Below, piece after piece: positions 43,520-52,595 of a stretch of 64,000 bases of DNA; position 1 is the stretch's first letter, and every line of letters starts with the position of its first letter. The notes below the pieces were generated by a model. It did no database searches, was not told the origin of the DNA, and was given only the letters and a program-made list of their open reading frames with translations. The position numbers were made by a program, and so were the translations under genes. The stretch is from Pandoraea iniqua (GTDB taxonomy: Bacteria > Pseudomonadota > Gammaproteobacteria > Burkholderiales > Burkholderiaceae). The stretch is from assembly GCF_902459685.1 (NCBI RefSeq), contig NZ_CABPSF010000002.1:124001-188000 (forward strand), in the 5' to 3' direction.

Positions 43520-44497
43520 ATGGCACCGGCAACCCCGAAACGCAACACGACCGCGCTGCCTGAAGACGACGCGCGCGACGACATCGATGCGACCGATGCG
43601 ATCAATGCGATCGATGCGATCGATGCGATAGGCGACCAAGACGCCGAAGGCGATGCCGCTGACGCCGGACCGTCCGAGTCACGCTATCTCGTGCCGGGGC
43701 TGGAGCGCGGTTTGCGCATCCTCACGCAGTTCTCGCCGCGCGAATCCGTGTTCAGTGCGCCGGAATTGTCGCAGCGTCTCGGCATTCCGCGCACCACTGT
43801 ATTCCGTCTGTTGCAGACGCTCGAAGCCATGGGGTTTCTGGAGCGTGCAGGCAGTGAAAAGAATTTCCGTCTGGGCGTGGCCGTGCTGCGTCTGGGCTTC
43901 GAATACCTGAGTTCGCTGGAGCTGACCGATCTGGGCATTCCGATCATCGAGCGCCTGCGCGACGCGACCCAACTCACTTCGCACATCGTGATTCGCGATG
44001 GCCGCGACATCGTCTTCGTGGCGAAGGCGCAGAGCGTGGCGGGCGTGTTCAATTCGATCAAGGTGAACGTCGGCACGCGCTTGCCTGCCCACGCGACGGT
44101 CCATGGCCACGTGCTGATGGGCGATCTGACGCTGACCGAGCTCAAGGCGCTCTATCCGGAGAAGACGCTGGAGAAATTCACACCGCAAACGCCCGAGACG
44201 CTCGCCGAGCTTTTCGAGCGCGTGCGCGAAGACGCCGAGCGCGGCTACGCCGTGTCGGCCTCGTCGTTCGAGCGCGGCATCAGTGTGGTGAGCGCACCGG
44301 TGCGCAGCGACACGGGCCGCATTTGCGCGGCCATCACGGTCACGATCCCGCGCGCCAACATCGACGCGTCGATGCTCGATGCGGGCCTGATCGGCCAAGT
44401 GCGCGAAGCCGCCGATGCGCTGTCGCACCGTTTGAATTACCGGCCGGGCAGTGACGGCCGGACCACCCCCTACATGAAGTCACTGGGATTGAAATGA
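43520..44497 (+). CDS. IclR-family transcriptional regulator within the cluster
   Basis: The 325-residue protein has an acidic, repeat-rich N-terminal extension of about 50 residues, then an IclR winged helix (about 55-115: LERGLRILTQFSPRESVFSAPELSQRLGIPRTTVFRLLQTLEAMGFLER) and an effector domain (about 130-315, SHIVIRDGRDIVFVAKAQS, GYAVSASSFERGI). GGGAGG precedes the ATG one base after the hydrolase stop. Its last codon overlaps the next SDR (ATGA), so it is translated with the catabolic genes and gives feedback. It probably binds the palindromes before the porin and the ABC genes. Confidence 0.9.
   Translation: MAPATPKRNTTALPEDDARDDIDATDAINAIDAIDAIGDQDAEGDAADAGPSESRYLVPGLERGLRILTQFSPRESVFSAPELSQRLGIPRTTVFRLLQTLEAMGFLERAGSEKNFRLGVAVLRLGFEYLSSLELTDLGIPIIERLRDATQLTSHIVIRDGRDIVFVAKAQSVAGVFNSIKVNVGTRLPAHATVHGHVLMGDLTLTELKALYPEKTLEKFTPQTPETLAELFERVREDAERGYAVSASSFERGISVVSAPVRSDTGRICAAITVTIPRANIDASMLDAGLIGQVREAADALSHRLNYRPGSDGRTTPYMKSLGLK
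43583..43627 (+). repeat. In-frame 9-bp tandem repeat in the IclR gene
   Basis: Five units of ATCGATGCG (some with one change) encode IDA, TDA, INA, IDA, IDA. Slippage by whole units would lengthen or shorten the N-terminal extension without a frameshift. Confidence 0.75.
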
Positions 44498-45300
44498 TCA
44501 AGATCGACCTTTCCGCACGCGCGGCGCTGGTCACGGGCGGTTCGTCCGGTATCGGGCTGGCCACCGCCGAGCGCCTGCTCGAAGCGGGTGCCGCTGTCGC
44601 GATCTGCGGCCGTAACGCCGAGCGGCTGACGCAAGCCGAAGCGCACCTGCGCGAGCGCCATCCGGACGCGCGCCTCATCGCGGCGCAATGCAATGTGCTC
44701 GATGCGGGCGATGTTGCCGCGCTCGCCGAGCGCATCCAACGCGAGTTCGGACGTCTGGACATGCTCATCAACAACGCCGGTCAGGGCCGCGTGTCGACCT
44801 TTGCCGACACCACCGACGACGCGTGGCGCGAAGAGCTTGAACTGAAGTACTTCAGCGTGATCCGCACCACGCGCGCCTGCTTGCCGATGCTGCGCGACGC
44901 CGCACGCGAAACGGGCGACGCGGCAATCGTCTGCGTGAATTCGCTGCTCGCGCTTCAGCCGGAACCCCACATGGTGGCCACTTCGTCGGCGCGCGCCGGT
45001 ATCCAGAATCTGGTGCGCTCGATGGCGAGCGAATTCGCGCCGGACGGTGTGCGCGTCAATTCGATTCTGATCGGGCTGGTCGAGTCGGGACAGTGGCGCC
45101 GCCGCTTCGCCGCGCAAGGCGAAGGCAAGACGTGGCAGGAGTGGACCGGCGAACTGGCCCGTAAGAAGCAAATCCAGTTGCAGCGTCTGGGCAGGCCTGA
45201 AGAGGCGGCCGCAGCGATCTTTTTCCTGGCGAGCCCGCAATCGTCCTACACGACGGGCAGCCATATCGATGTTTCCGGAGGCTTGGCAAGACATGTCTAA
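44494..45300 (+). CDS. SDR-family oxidoreductase (second)
   Basis: The 268-residue protein starts inside the IclR stop (ATGA). Cofactor motif TGGSSGIGLA (about 12-21), NNAGQGR, catalytic Ser in VNSLLALQ and Ser-rather-than-Tyr region: the usual YxxxK is replaced by the stretch ATSSARAGIQNL, so Tyr and Lys are missing at the expected place. It may be a divergent SDR with altered chemistry. The ATG is four bases before the IclR end, and the last codons overlap the ThDP gene by eight bases. Confidence 0.85.
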   Translation: MIKIDLSARAALVTGGSSGIGLATAERLLEAGAAVAICGRNAERLTQAEAHLRERHPDARLIAAQCNVLDAGDVAALAERIQREFGRLDMLINNAGQGRVSTFADTTDDAWREELELKYFSVIRTTRACLPMLRDAARETGDAAIVCVNSLLALQPEPHMVATSSARAGIQNLVRSMASEFAPDGVRVNSILIGLVESGQWRRRFAAQGEGKTWQEWTGELARKKQIQLQRLGRPEEAAAAIFFLASPQSSYTTGSHIDVSGGLARHV

Positions 45301-46945
45301 CAAAACCACCGTCGGCGAAGTCATCGCGGCGTTCCTCGAACAATGCGGTGTGCAAACCGCGTTCGGCGTGATCTCGATTCACAACATGCCGATTCTCGAC
45401 GCCATCGCGCGTCGCGAAAAAATCCGTTACGTCGGTGCGCGCGGCGAAGCCGGTGCACTGAACATGGCCGATGGCCTGTCGCGTGTCTCGGGTGGTCTAG
45501 GCGTGGCGTTCACGAGCACCGGCACGGCAGCGGGGAATGCCGCCGGTGCCATGGTTGAAGCGCTGACCGCCGGCACACCCGTGCTGCACATCACCGGCCA
45601 GATCGAAACCGAATTCCTCGACCGCGACCTCGCCTACATCCACGAAGCGCCCGATCAACTGAGCATGCTCAAGTCGATCTCGAAAGCGGCCTATCGCGTG
45701 CGTTGCGTCGACACGGCACTCTCGACCGTGCGTGAAGCCGTGCGCGCGGCCCTCACTGCGCCGACCGGCCCGGTCAGCGTCGAGATTCCGATCGACATTC
45801 AGGCGGCTGAAATCGAATGGCCGGCCGATCTGGCTGCGCCGCACGTGACGGTGCCGTCGCATGACGAGCAACGCGTGGCTGAACTCGCCGACAAGCTCGC
45901 AGCGGCACATCGCCCGCTGCTGTGGCTGGGCGGTGGTGCGCGTGGCGCAGAGGCCGCTGTTAAGCGACTGGTCGACATGGGCTTCGGCGTGGTCACCAGC
46001 GTGCAAGGTCGCGGCATCGTGCCGGAAGACCATGCCGCCACGTTGGGCGCATTCAACATCCACCCGACGGTCGAAGCGTTCTACAAGACTTGCGATGCCG
46101 TGCTCGTGGTCGGCTCGCGTCTGCGCGGTAACGAAACGCTCAAGTACAAGCTCGGTCTGCCGCGTCCGCTCTATCGCGTCGATGCCGATGGGCTGGCCGA
46201 CAACCGCGGCTATCGCAACGACTTGTTCGTGCAAGGCGATGCCGCGCGTGTGCTGAACGCACTGGCTGACCGCCTGCAAGGCCGCTTGTCGGTTGACCCG
46301 GCGTTCCATGCCGATCTGGCCGCGGCGCGCGACGCCGCCGTCAAACAGGTGGCAGAAGGCCTTGGCCCGTACCGCCAACTCGTGGCAGCGCTGCAAGGCG
46401 CACTGGGCCGCGACTTCAACTGGGTGCGCGACGTCACGATCTCGAACAGCACGTGGGGCAACCGTCTGCTGAAGATTTTCTCGCCGCGCGCCGGCGTGCA
46501 CGCCTTGGGCGGCGGTATCGGTCAGGGCATGCAGATGGGCATTGGCGCGGCGCTCGCCGGCAATGCGAAGAAGACGGTGGCGTTGTGCGGCGACGGTGGC
46601 CTGATGGTCAACGTGGGTGAACTCGCCACGGCTGTGCAGGAGAAAGCGCAGGTCATCATCCTGCTGATGAACGATCAGTGCTACGGCGTGATTCGCAATA
46701 TTCAGGATGCGCAGTACGGCGGCCGCCGTCACTACGTGCAACTGCATCAGCCGGACTTCGCTGCGTTCTGCGCCAGCCTGCAACTCAAGCACGAGCGCAT
46801 CACGGCCATCGATCAGGCCGAGGGTGCTGTCGCGCGCGCCGTGGCTCACGACGGCCCGGTGCTGCTCGAAGTCGACATGCTGTCGGTCGGCAGCTTCGCG
46901 TCGCACTTTGCCGGTCCGCCGGTGCGGGAGCCCGCGAATGCGTGA
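45293..46945 (+). CDS. Thiamine-diphosphate-dependent enzyme (acetolactate-synthase-like)
   Basis: The ATG at 45293 follows GGAGG and gives 550 residues. The three ThDP domains are complete: N-terminal Pyr domain with the catalytic Glu in [13 protein letters not shown] (about residue 52), a central domain, and the PP domain with [11 protein letters not shown] to [11 protein letters not shown] (ThDP motif, about 436-465). It should decarboxylate or ligate a 2-oxo acid; large-subunit AHAS, benzoylformate decarboxylase and sulfopyruvate decarboxylase are all relatives. It overlaps both neighbours by eight bases. The substrate is probably a pathway intermediate from ring cleavage. Confidence 0.88.
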   Translation: MSNKTTVGEVIAAFLEQCGVQTAFGVISIHNMPILDAIARREKIRYVGARGEAGALNMADGLSRVSGGLGVAFTSTGTAAGNAAGAMVEALTAGTPVLHITGQIETEFLDRDLAYIHEAPDQLSMLKSISKAAYRVRCVDTALSTVREAVRAALTAPTGPVSVEIPIDIQAAEIEWPADLAAPHVTVPSHDEQRVAELADKLAAAHRPLLWLGGGARGAEAAVKRLVDMGFGVVTSVQGRGIVPEDHAATLGAFNIHPTVEAFYKTCDAVLVVGSRLRGNETLKYKLGLPRPLYRVDADGLADNRGYRNDLFVQGDAARVLNALADRLQGRLSVDPAFHADLAAARDAAVKQVAEGLGPYRQLVAALQGALGRDFNWVRDVTISNSTWGNRLLKIFSPRAGVHALGGGIGQGMQMGIGAALAGNAKKTVALCGDGGLMVNVGELATAVQEKAQVIILLMNDQCYGVIRNIQDAQYGGRRHYVQLHQPDFAAFCASLQLKHERITAIDQAEGAVARAVAHDGPVLLEVDMLSVGSFASHFAGPPVREPANA

Positions 46946-47756
46946 AATGAATCATCGACCGGTTGATGTCGCGCTGATCGGCTTCGGCGCTATCGGCTCC
47001 AAAGTCTACGAAGCCTGCGCGGGCGATCCGAATCTGCGCATTGGCCACGTGATCGTGCCCGAAGACGCTGCGGCGCGCGTGCGAGAAAGCGTGCGTGAAG
47101 GCACCGAAGTGGTGTCGTCGGCCGCGGCGCTCACCCGCCGCCCGGACTTCGTGCTTGAGTGCGCGGGGCACAGCGCGCTGTCGGCGCACGTCGTGCCATT
47201 GCTGAAGTCAGGCATCGATTGCGCGGTGGCTTCCATCGGCGCGCTGTCCGACTCGGCACTGCTTGCCGCACTGGAGCAAGCCGCCAAGGAAGGCGCATCG
47301 ACCGTCACGCTGCTCTCGGGCGCCATCGGCGGTATCGACGCCATCTCTGCCGCTCGCGAAGGGGGGCTGGATGAAGTGGTCTACACCGGCCGTAAGCCGC
47401 CGCTGGGCTGGCAGGGCACGCCGGCCGAGCAAGTGTGCGATCTGACGACGCTTGCCACCGCTACGGTGATTTTCGAAGGCAGTGCCCGCGATGCGGCGCG
47501 TCTGTACCCGAAGAACGCCAACGTGGCGGCCACCGTGGCCATCGCCGGTCTGGGGCTCGACGCCACGCGTGTGCGCCTGATTGCCGACCCGGCCACCTCG
47601 CGCAACGTGCATCACATTGCGGTGCGTGGCGCGTTTGGCGAGATGTCGCTGGAGATGTGTGGCAAGCCGTTGCCGGACAACCCCAAGACGTCGGCCCTGA
47701 CCGCTTATTCGGCGATTCGCGCGCTCAAGAACCGCGTCGCGAATTGCGTGATCTAG
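46938..47756 (+). CDS. Aspartate-dehydrogenase-like (NadX family) protein
   Basis: The ATG at 46938 follows GGGAG and gives 272 residues starting [21 protein letters not shown] Rossmann fold with GFGAIGSKV (about 15-23), [15 protein letters not shown] and [25 protein letters not shown] are typical of L-aspartate dehydrogenase. The enzyme interconverts aspartate with oxaloacetate and ammonia or the imine. In a catabolic cluster it more likely acts on an amino or imino acid intermediate. It overlaps the ThDP gene by eight bases. Confidence 0.85.
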   Translation: MREMNHRPVDVALIGFGAIGSKVYEACAGDPNLRIGHVIVPEDAAARVRESVREGTEVVSSAAALTRRPDFVLECAGHSALSAHVVPLLKSGIDCAVASIGALSDSALLAALEQAAKEGASTVTLLSGAIGGIDAISAAREGGLDEVVYTGRKPPLGWQGTPAEQVCDLTTLATATVIFEGSARDAARLYPKNANVAATVAIAGLGLDATRVRLIADPATSRNVHHIAVRGAFGEMSLEMCGKPLPDNPKTSALTAYSAIRALKNRVANCVI

Positions 47757-47775
47757 TTCTCGCAGGACAAGCACC

Positions 47776-49272
47776 ATGAGTCATCAAGATTTGCTGCAAG
47801 GGTTCTCGAGCGACATTCTGGTCGGCGGCGAATGGCGTGCCGGCTCGGGCAAGCGCTATCAGAGCCTCTATCCGGCCGACGAGAGCGTGAATGCCGAGAT
47901 CGCGGCCGCCGGTGCACAAGATGCGACCGACGCCGTGGAAGCTGCCGATGCCGCGTGGCGTCGTGCCGACTGGGCAGGCCTCAAGCCGCACCAGCGCGCC
48001 GCCGTACTGCATCGCGTGGCCGACGGCATCACGCAGCGCGCCGAGGCACTGGCGCACCTGCAACGCCGCGACAACGGCAAGCCGATCAGCGAGACGCGAG
48101 CGCTTGTGGCGAGCGCAGCGGGCACGTTCCGCTATTTCGCTTCGTGTCTCGAAACGCTGGAAGAGACGCTCACGCCGTCGCGTGGCGACTATCTGACGAT
48201 GAGCGTTCACGAGCCACTGGGTGTGGTGGCCGCCATTACGCCGTGGAACTCGCCGATTGCGTCCGACGCGCAAAAACTTGCGCCTGCGCTCGCCGCAGGC
48301 AATGCCGTGGTGCTCAAGCCTGCGGAAGTCACGCCGCTGGCTTCGCTCGAACTGGGCCGTATCTGCGAAGCCGCGGGTGTGCCGCGCGGTGTGTTGTCGG
48401 TGCTGCCGGGCAAGGGCTCGGTGATCGGCGACATTCTCGTGCGGCATCCGAAGGTCAAGAAGGTGGCCTTCACGGGCGGCACCGAAGTCGGGCGCGGCAT
48501 TGCGCGTTTGGCGGCGGAAAAGCTCATGCCTGTCTCGCTGGAGCTGGGCGGCAAGTCGCCGACCATCGTGTTCGAAGACGCGGACATCGATCACGCCGTG
48601 GCCGGTGTGCTCTACGGCATCTTCAGTTCGTCGGGCGAGTCGTGCATCGCGGGCTCGCGACTGTTCGTGCACAAAAAGATCTTCGACACGTTTGTCGAGC
48701 GGCTGGTCGCAGGCGCAAAGCAATTGCGTGTGGGTGACCCGTTGCGCGAAGACACGCAGATGGGCCCGCTGGTGACGTCGTCGCATCGTGAGTCGATCGA
48801 GCGTTATGTGGCCATCGGGCTGGAAGAGGGCGGCCGCCTGCTGTGCGGCGGCGAGCGTCCGGCGGGAGACGGTCGCGAGAAGGGCTACTTCTATCAGCCG
48901 ACCATCATCGCCGGGCTGACCAATCAGGCGCGCATGGTGCAGGAAGAAATCTTCGGCCCGGTGCTGGCGGTGCTGCCGTTCGAGAACGAAGACGAGTTGC
49001 TGGCCGAAGCCAACGATAGCGTCTACGGGCTGGCGGCAGGCATCTGGACGCGCGACTACAAGCGCGCGTGGCGTCTGGGGCGCGCGTTGGAGACCGGCAC
49101 GGTCTGGATCAACACCTACAAGCAGTTTTCGATTTCGACGCCGTTCGGCGGCTGGAAAGAGAGTGGCATGGGGCGTGAGAAGGGACGTCTGGGGCTGCTT
49201 GAATACACGAATCAGAAGAGCCTCTACTGGGGCATGAACGACAACCCGCTCGGCTGGGCGGGGCAGGTCTGA
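47776..49272 (+). CDS. Aldehyde dehydrogenase (cluster copy)
   Basis: The 498-residue ALDH-superfamily enzyme shows ITPWNSPIA, KPAEVTPL, FTGGTEVGRGI, LELGGKSPTI (base Glu about residue 260) and SSGESCIAGSR (Cys about 294), EEIFGPVLAVL and PFGGWKESGMG. It oxidises an aldehyde released in the pathway, possibly the product of the ThDP enzyme. It lies 20 bases after the NadX-like gene and before the binding protein. Only about 45% of the motifs are shared with the earlier ALDH at 13963 by eye, so it is not a recent copy. Confidence 0.9.
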   Translation: MSHQDLLQGFSSDILVGGEWRAGSGKRYQSLYPADESVNAEIAAAGAQDATDAVEAADAAWRRADWAGLKPHQRAAVLHRVADGITQRAEALAHLQRRDNGKPISETRALVASAAGTFRYFASCLETLEETLTPSRGDYLTMSVHEPLGVVAAITPWNSPIASDAQKLAPALAAGNAVVLKPAEVTPLASLELGRICEAAGVPRGVLSVLPGKGSVIGDILVRHPKVKKVAFTGGTEVGRGIARLAAEKLMPVSLELGGKSPTIVFEDADIDHAVAGVLYGIFSSSGESCIAGSRLFVHKKIFDTFVERLVAGAKQLRVGDPLREDTQMGPLVTSSHRESIERYVAIGLEEGGRLLCGGERPAGDGREKGYFYQPTIIAGLTNQARMVQEEIFGPVLAVLPFENEDELLAEANDSVYGLAAGIWTRDYKRAWRLGRALETGTVWINTYKQFSISTPFGGWKESGMGREKGRLGLLEYTNQKSLYWGMNDNPLGWAGQV

Positions 49273-49346
49273 ACAACAAGCTGTGGCATCACAAGCTGCG
49301 GTGCACGGGGCATCGCGGTAACCCGAGACTTGAGCGAGGCAGAGAT

Positions 49347-50351
49347 ATGTTGTCGATTTTCCGTGCATCGTTGGCGCGTCGCGCCTTTTTGACGGCTGGC
49401 CTGTGTGCCATCACCGGGCTGGTCGCCGCGCCGGTCTGGGCGCAACAACCGACCCAGCAGATCACCTATTTGCTGCCGGCCCCGGCCAATCTGCCGGCGT
49501 TCGCGCCGCTGATGCTCGCCGAGAAGAAGGGCTACTACGCCGCCGAAGGCCTGTCGGTGCGCTGGCTCACCGTGCAGGGCGGTGCCGACGTTGGCAAGCA
49601 ACTGGCGTCGGGTAACGGCGATCTGGGCGGCGGTCTGGGCGACACGCCCATCGTGCTGCGACCCAACGGTATTCCGATCAAGGGCGTGGCACTCCTTGGC
49701 GGCCGCACGCTGCATCAGTTGGTCGTGCGTGACGACGCCAACATCAAGTCGCCGGCCGATCTGAAGGGCAAGACGATCACTGTGCTGGCTTATCAGGACA
49801 CGGGCTTCTACGCCACGCTGGGGCTGCTGGCATCGGCAGGGCTGACCCGTAACGACGCCCGCATTCAAGGCGCCGGACCCGCAGGCGTGTGGCAGCAAGT
49901 GGCCACGGGCAAGGCCGAAGTGATGGTGGGCACGCCGGAGTGGGCGCAGAACATCGAAGACGCGGGCGTGAAGATCACCATGACGTCGACCGACAAGTAT
50001 TTCCCGGGTATGGCGCAGGCGATTCTCGCCTCGGACAAGACCATTGCCGAGAAGCCCGAGATGATCCGCAAGTTCGTGCACGCCACGCTCAAGTCGGTCG
50101 CCGAGATCATGCGTGACCCGGCAGGTGCGGCGAAGGATTACTGCGCAGCGGTGCCCGCTTACAAGGGCAAGGAAGCCGAGATCGAAAAAATTCTCACGTA
50201 CTACGCCCGCAATGTGTATCCGGGCCAGCAACGCCTCGGCGCGTTCGATCCGGCGCGCGTGACGAAGCTTCAGGACTTTTACGCACAGGAAAAGGTCATT
50301 CGCGAGAAGTCGAATCCGGCCGACCTGTACACCAACCAGTTCGTGCAGTAA
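49347..50351 (+). CDS. ABC transporter periplasmic binding protein (NMT1/THI5-like)
   Basis: The 334-residue protein has a signal peptide ending PVWAQ, then a periplasmic binding fold: QITYLLPAPANLPAFAPLMLAEKKGYY, GDLGGGLGDTPIVL, SPADLKGKTITVLAYQDTGFY and GVWQQVATGKAEVMVG. The family binds sulfonates, nitrate, pyrimidine precursors or aromatic acids. It is the missing partner of the ATPase and permease at the start of the cluster. The gene has AGGCAGAG before the ATG. Confidence 0.9.
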   Translation: MLSIFRASLARRAFLTAGLCAITGLVAAPVWAQQPTQQITYLLPAPANLPAFAPLMLAEKKGYYAAEGLSVRWLTVQGGADVGKQLASGNGDLGGGLGDTPIVLRPNGIPIKGVALLGGRTLHQLVVRDDANIKSPADLKGKTITVLAYQDTGFYATLGLLASAGLTRNDARIQGAGPAGVWQQVATGKAEVMVGTPEWAQNIEDAGVKITMTSTDKYFPGMAQAILASDKTIAEKPEMIRKFVHATLKSVAEIMRDPAGAAKDYCAAVPAYKGKEAEIEKILTYYARNVYPGQQRLGAFDPARVTKLQDFYAQEKVIREKSNPADLYTNQFVQ

Positions 50352-50364
50352 GGCAGGCACCCCC

Positions 50365-50718
50365 ATGCAACCGATGACCGAGAACGCTACGCCGGTGGAT
50401 GCCCCGCAGACGATGTTGCTGACGGTGGTTCTGCGTCACGACCAGTCGAACAATCTCGACGCGTTTCAGGAGCGCCTGAAGGCCGCTGAGTGGTGGGAGC
50501 GCTTTCCGCCGGAAGGCGTGAAGGTGGTCTCGTGGACGGTGGCGATGGGCTTCGGCCAGATCGTGACGCTGGAGTTGCCGCCCCACCTGCTGCCGGTGGT
50601 CAACGTCGAGCTGGAGCGCTCGGCGTGGGGGGTGTTCCGCACCGAATGCTATCCGACTTACGACTTTGTACCCGTGCACGCACGCATTCGCGAACGGGTT
50701 CGCCAAGGAGGGAAATAA
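50365..50718 (+). CDS. Small hypothetical protein (117 residues)
   Basis: A 117-residue protein without signal peptide. Strand-rich parts are MLLTVVLRHDQS, GVKVVSWTVAMGFGQIVTLELP and SAWGVFRTECYPTYDFVPV. I do not know the family; the pattern could suit a ferredoxin-like alpha/beta barrel. It begins 13 bases after the binding protein and overlaps the next start by one base (TAATG). Its fixed place before the Rieske oxygenase suggests a link with it. Confidence 0.7.
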   Translation: MQPMTENATPVDAPQTMLLTVVLRHDQSNNLDAFQERLKAAEWWERFPPEGVKVVSWTVAMGFGQIVTLELPPHLLPVVNVELERSAWGVFRTECYPTYDFVPVHARIRERVRQGGK

Positions 50719-50936
50719 TGGATCGTTATCTTGACCCGCACCAAGCGCGTCGCCATGTGCCGACGCAATACGAAAGCCTGCTGGGCGACGCCATCGAGCG
50801 CGCCTATGCGGCCGGTACGCATGATCTGGCCGGCCTCGTCGCTTACCTGAATCGCACGGGCCCCGGCCCGCAAGAGGGCGAGCTGTGGACCGAAGCGGTC
50901 TACAAGGCGCAGATCGCCCGCATGGCCGAAGCGTAA
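50718..50936 (+). CDS. Small helical protein (recombinase-like HTH resemblance)
   Basis: The 72-residue protein starts at the TAATG overlap with GGAGGGAAAT upstream. It is helical: QYESLLGDAIERAYAAGTHDLAGLVAYLNRTG and LWTEAVYKAQIARMAE. From memory this resembles a short domain called recombinase-like helix-turn-helix in databases. In this position it is unlikely to be a recombinase and may be an accessory to the Rieske oxygenase or a DNA-binding modulator. It is separated from the Rieske start by 72 bases. Confidence 0.7.
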   Translation: MDRYLDPHQARRHVPTQYESLLGDAIERAYAAGTHDLAGLVAYLNRTGPGPQEGELWTEAVYKAQIARMAEA

Positions 50937-51008
50937 CAACATCACCTGACGATGCGCTCGCCCGCTGGCATAAGCCCCGGCGCGGCGCCGACGATGAAGA
51001 GGTCCCCC

Positions 51009-52043
51009 ATGACTATGCAACAACCCATTCTCACTGCCGACGCCATCCTCGAGCGCGGTCTGAAAAATCTCTGGTATCCGATTTGCCCGTCGCACATGGT
51101 TGGCCGCGAGCCGGTCTCGCTGCGCCGTCTGGGCAAGAAGCTGGTGTTCTGGCGCGATCAGGACAACAAGGTGCATGCGCTCGACGACCATTGCCCGCAC
51201 CGGGGCGCGCCGCTCTCGAAGGGCATCGTGATGGGCGATCGCATCGCCTGCGGTTATCACGGCGTGCAAGTGCGCAGCGACGGCACGGTGATGCGTGTGC
51301 CCGGCAGCCCGGGCTGCAAGCTCGAAGGCTCGCGCCCAACGCAGGCGTATCACATCGTTGAGCGCAACGAAGCCATCTGGCTGTACAACGCGACGGAAAA
51401 CATCGACACGCCGCCGCCGCTGGTGTTGCCGGAAGAGCTCGACGCCGATGGCGAATTCTCGTCGTTCCTCTGCTACACCGAGTGGAAGGGCGATTACCGT
51501 TACGTGCTCGATAACGTGATGGATCCGATGCACGGCACGTATCTGCACAAGCAGTCGCACTCGATGGCCGAGGGCGACAACACGGCAGCGTTCCGCATTC
51601 GCGACACCGACCGCGGCTTCGTGTTCGAGAAGGAAGGCCAGCGCGACGTGAACTTCGACTGGACCGAGTGGGCAGACACAGGCACGCACTGGATGCGGCT
51701 GGAGATTCCGTACCCGAAGACGGGCGGCCCGGGTGGCAACTTCGTGATCGTGGGCAGCTACACGCCGATTTCGCCGACGCTCGCCGCCGTGTTCCATTGG
51801 CGCTGTCGCAAGTTGCAGGACTGGCAGCGCGATACGTGGCGCTTCCTGTATCGCAATCGCCTTGAGGCACGCCACTGGGCCGTGCTGGAACAAGACCGCG
51901 TGATGCTCGAAGACATGGAGCTCGATGCGAATCAGAACGAGCACTTGTATCAACACGATATGGGCATCGTACGTCTGCGCCGCCATCTGAAGAATCTGGC
52001 GAAGGCCGAGCTTGAACGCCTGCAACAGGGTAAGGCGGCGTAA
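51009..52043 (+). CDS. Rieske non-heme iron oxygenase, oxygenase component
   Basis: The ATG at 51009 follows AAGAGG and gives 344 residues. The Rieske [2Fe-2S] ligands are in CPHRG (about 62-66) and CGYHG (about 81-85). The mononuclear iron site is VMDPMHGTYLH (about 170-180). It is a single-subunit type like vanillate or phthalate oxygenases (VanA, OphA2), and the matching PDR/VanB-type reductase is two genes downstream. It would hydroxylate or demethylate an aromatic acid. The length is normal for this class. Confidence 0.93.
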   Translation: MTMQQPILTADAILERGLKNLWYPICPSHMVGREPVSLRRLGKKLVFWRDQDNKVHALDDHCPHRGAPLSKGIVMGDRIACGYHGVQVRSDGTVMRVPGSPGCKLEGSRPTQAYHIVERNEAIWLYNATENIDTPPPLVLPEELDADGEFSSFLCYTEWKGDYRYVLDNVMDPMHGTYLHKQSHSMAEGDNTAAFRIRDTDRGFVFEKEGQRDVNFDWTEWADTGTHWMRLEIPYPKTGGPGGNFVIVGSYTPISPTLAAVFHWRCRKLQDWQRDTWRFLYRNRLEARHWAVLEQDRVMLEDMELDANQNEHLYQHDMGIVRLRRHLKNLAKAELERLQQGKAA

Positions 52044-52060
52044 GCCGCACGAGACGACAC

Positions 52061-52519
52061 ATGTCATCGAACGCACAAGCCGTTGTTGCACCGAAGGCTG
52101 AACGCATTCACGCGCCAACCGTGTCCGATCTGGGCACGGCCACGTGGACGAATGGCATCCGCTTCGGCAACGAGATTCTGATGTCGGGCATGACGGCGCA
52201 TCCGGCAACGCGCAACGCCGCGCAACCGTTGACGGCTTACGAGCAGACGCTGGTGGTGCTCGGCAAGATTCGGGCGCTGGTCGAAGCGGGGGGTGGACAT
52301 CTCGGCAACATCTACAAGTTGGTCGTGTACGTGACCGATATCGCCGACAAGGATGAAGTGGGCCGCGCGCGCCGCGAGTTTTTTGCCGACGTGGCGGCGA
52401 ACGGTGGCGCCTATCCGTGTTCGACGCTCGTGGCAGTGAGCGGGCTGGTGTTTCCCGAATTGCGCGTGGAAATCGAGGCGTTCGCGCGTCTCGATATCGA
52501 TTTGTCCGAAGCCGGCTGA
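52061..52519 (+). CDS. RidA family protein
   Basis: The 152-residue protein belongs to the RidA/YjgF/YER057c family. The core lies at about 20-145: GDRIFVSGM-like ILMSGMTAH, TLVVLGKIRALVEAGGGHLGNIYKLVVYVTDIAD and STLVAVSGLVFPELRVEIEAFARL. The Arg usual for imine hydrolysis in RidA is not clear by eye (SGLVFPELRVEIEA). These enzymes hydrolyse enamine/imine intermediates or act on pathway-specific amines. It lies 17 bases after the Rieske gene and before the reductase. Confidence 0.88.
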   Translation: MSSNAQAVVAPKAERIHAPTVSDLGTATWTNGIRFGNEILMSGMTAHPATRNAAQPLTAYEQTLVVLGKIRALVEAGGGHLGNIYKLVVYVTDIADKDEVGRARREFFADVAANGGAYPCSTLVAVSGLVFPELRVEIEAFARLDIDLSEAG

Positions 52520-52595
52520 CGGGAACGAACCCCGAGCCGGTGAATATCAATACCGACGCAGGACACCCCTGCGAGCAACATCAGAGAGCTGGGTC

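Noticed and set aside
47725-49368. 547-codon minus-strand frame opposite the cluster aldehyde dehydrogenase
   Set aside because: Antisense shadow of a gene with full ALDH motifs.
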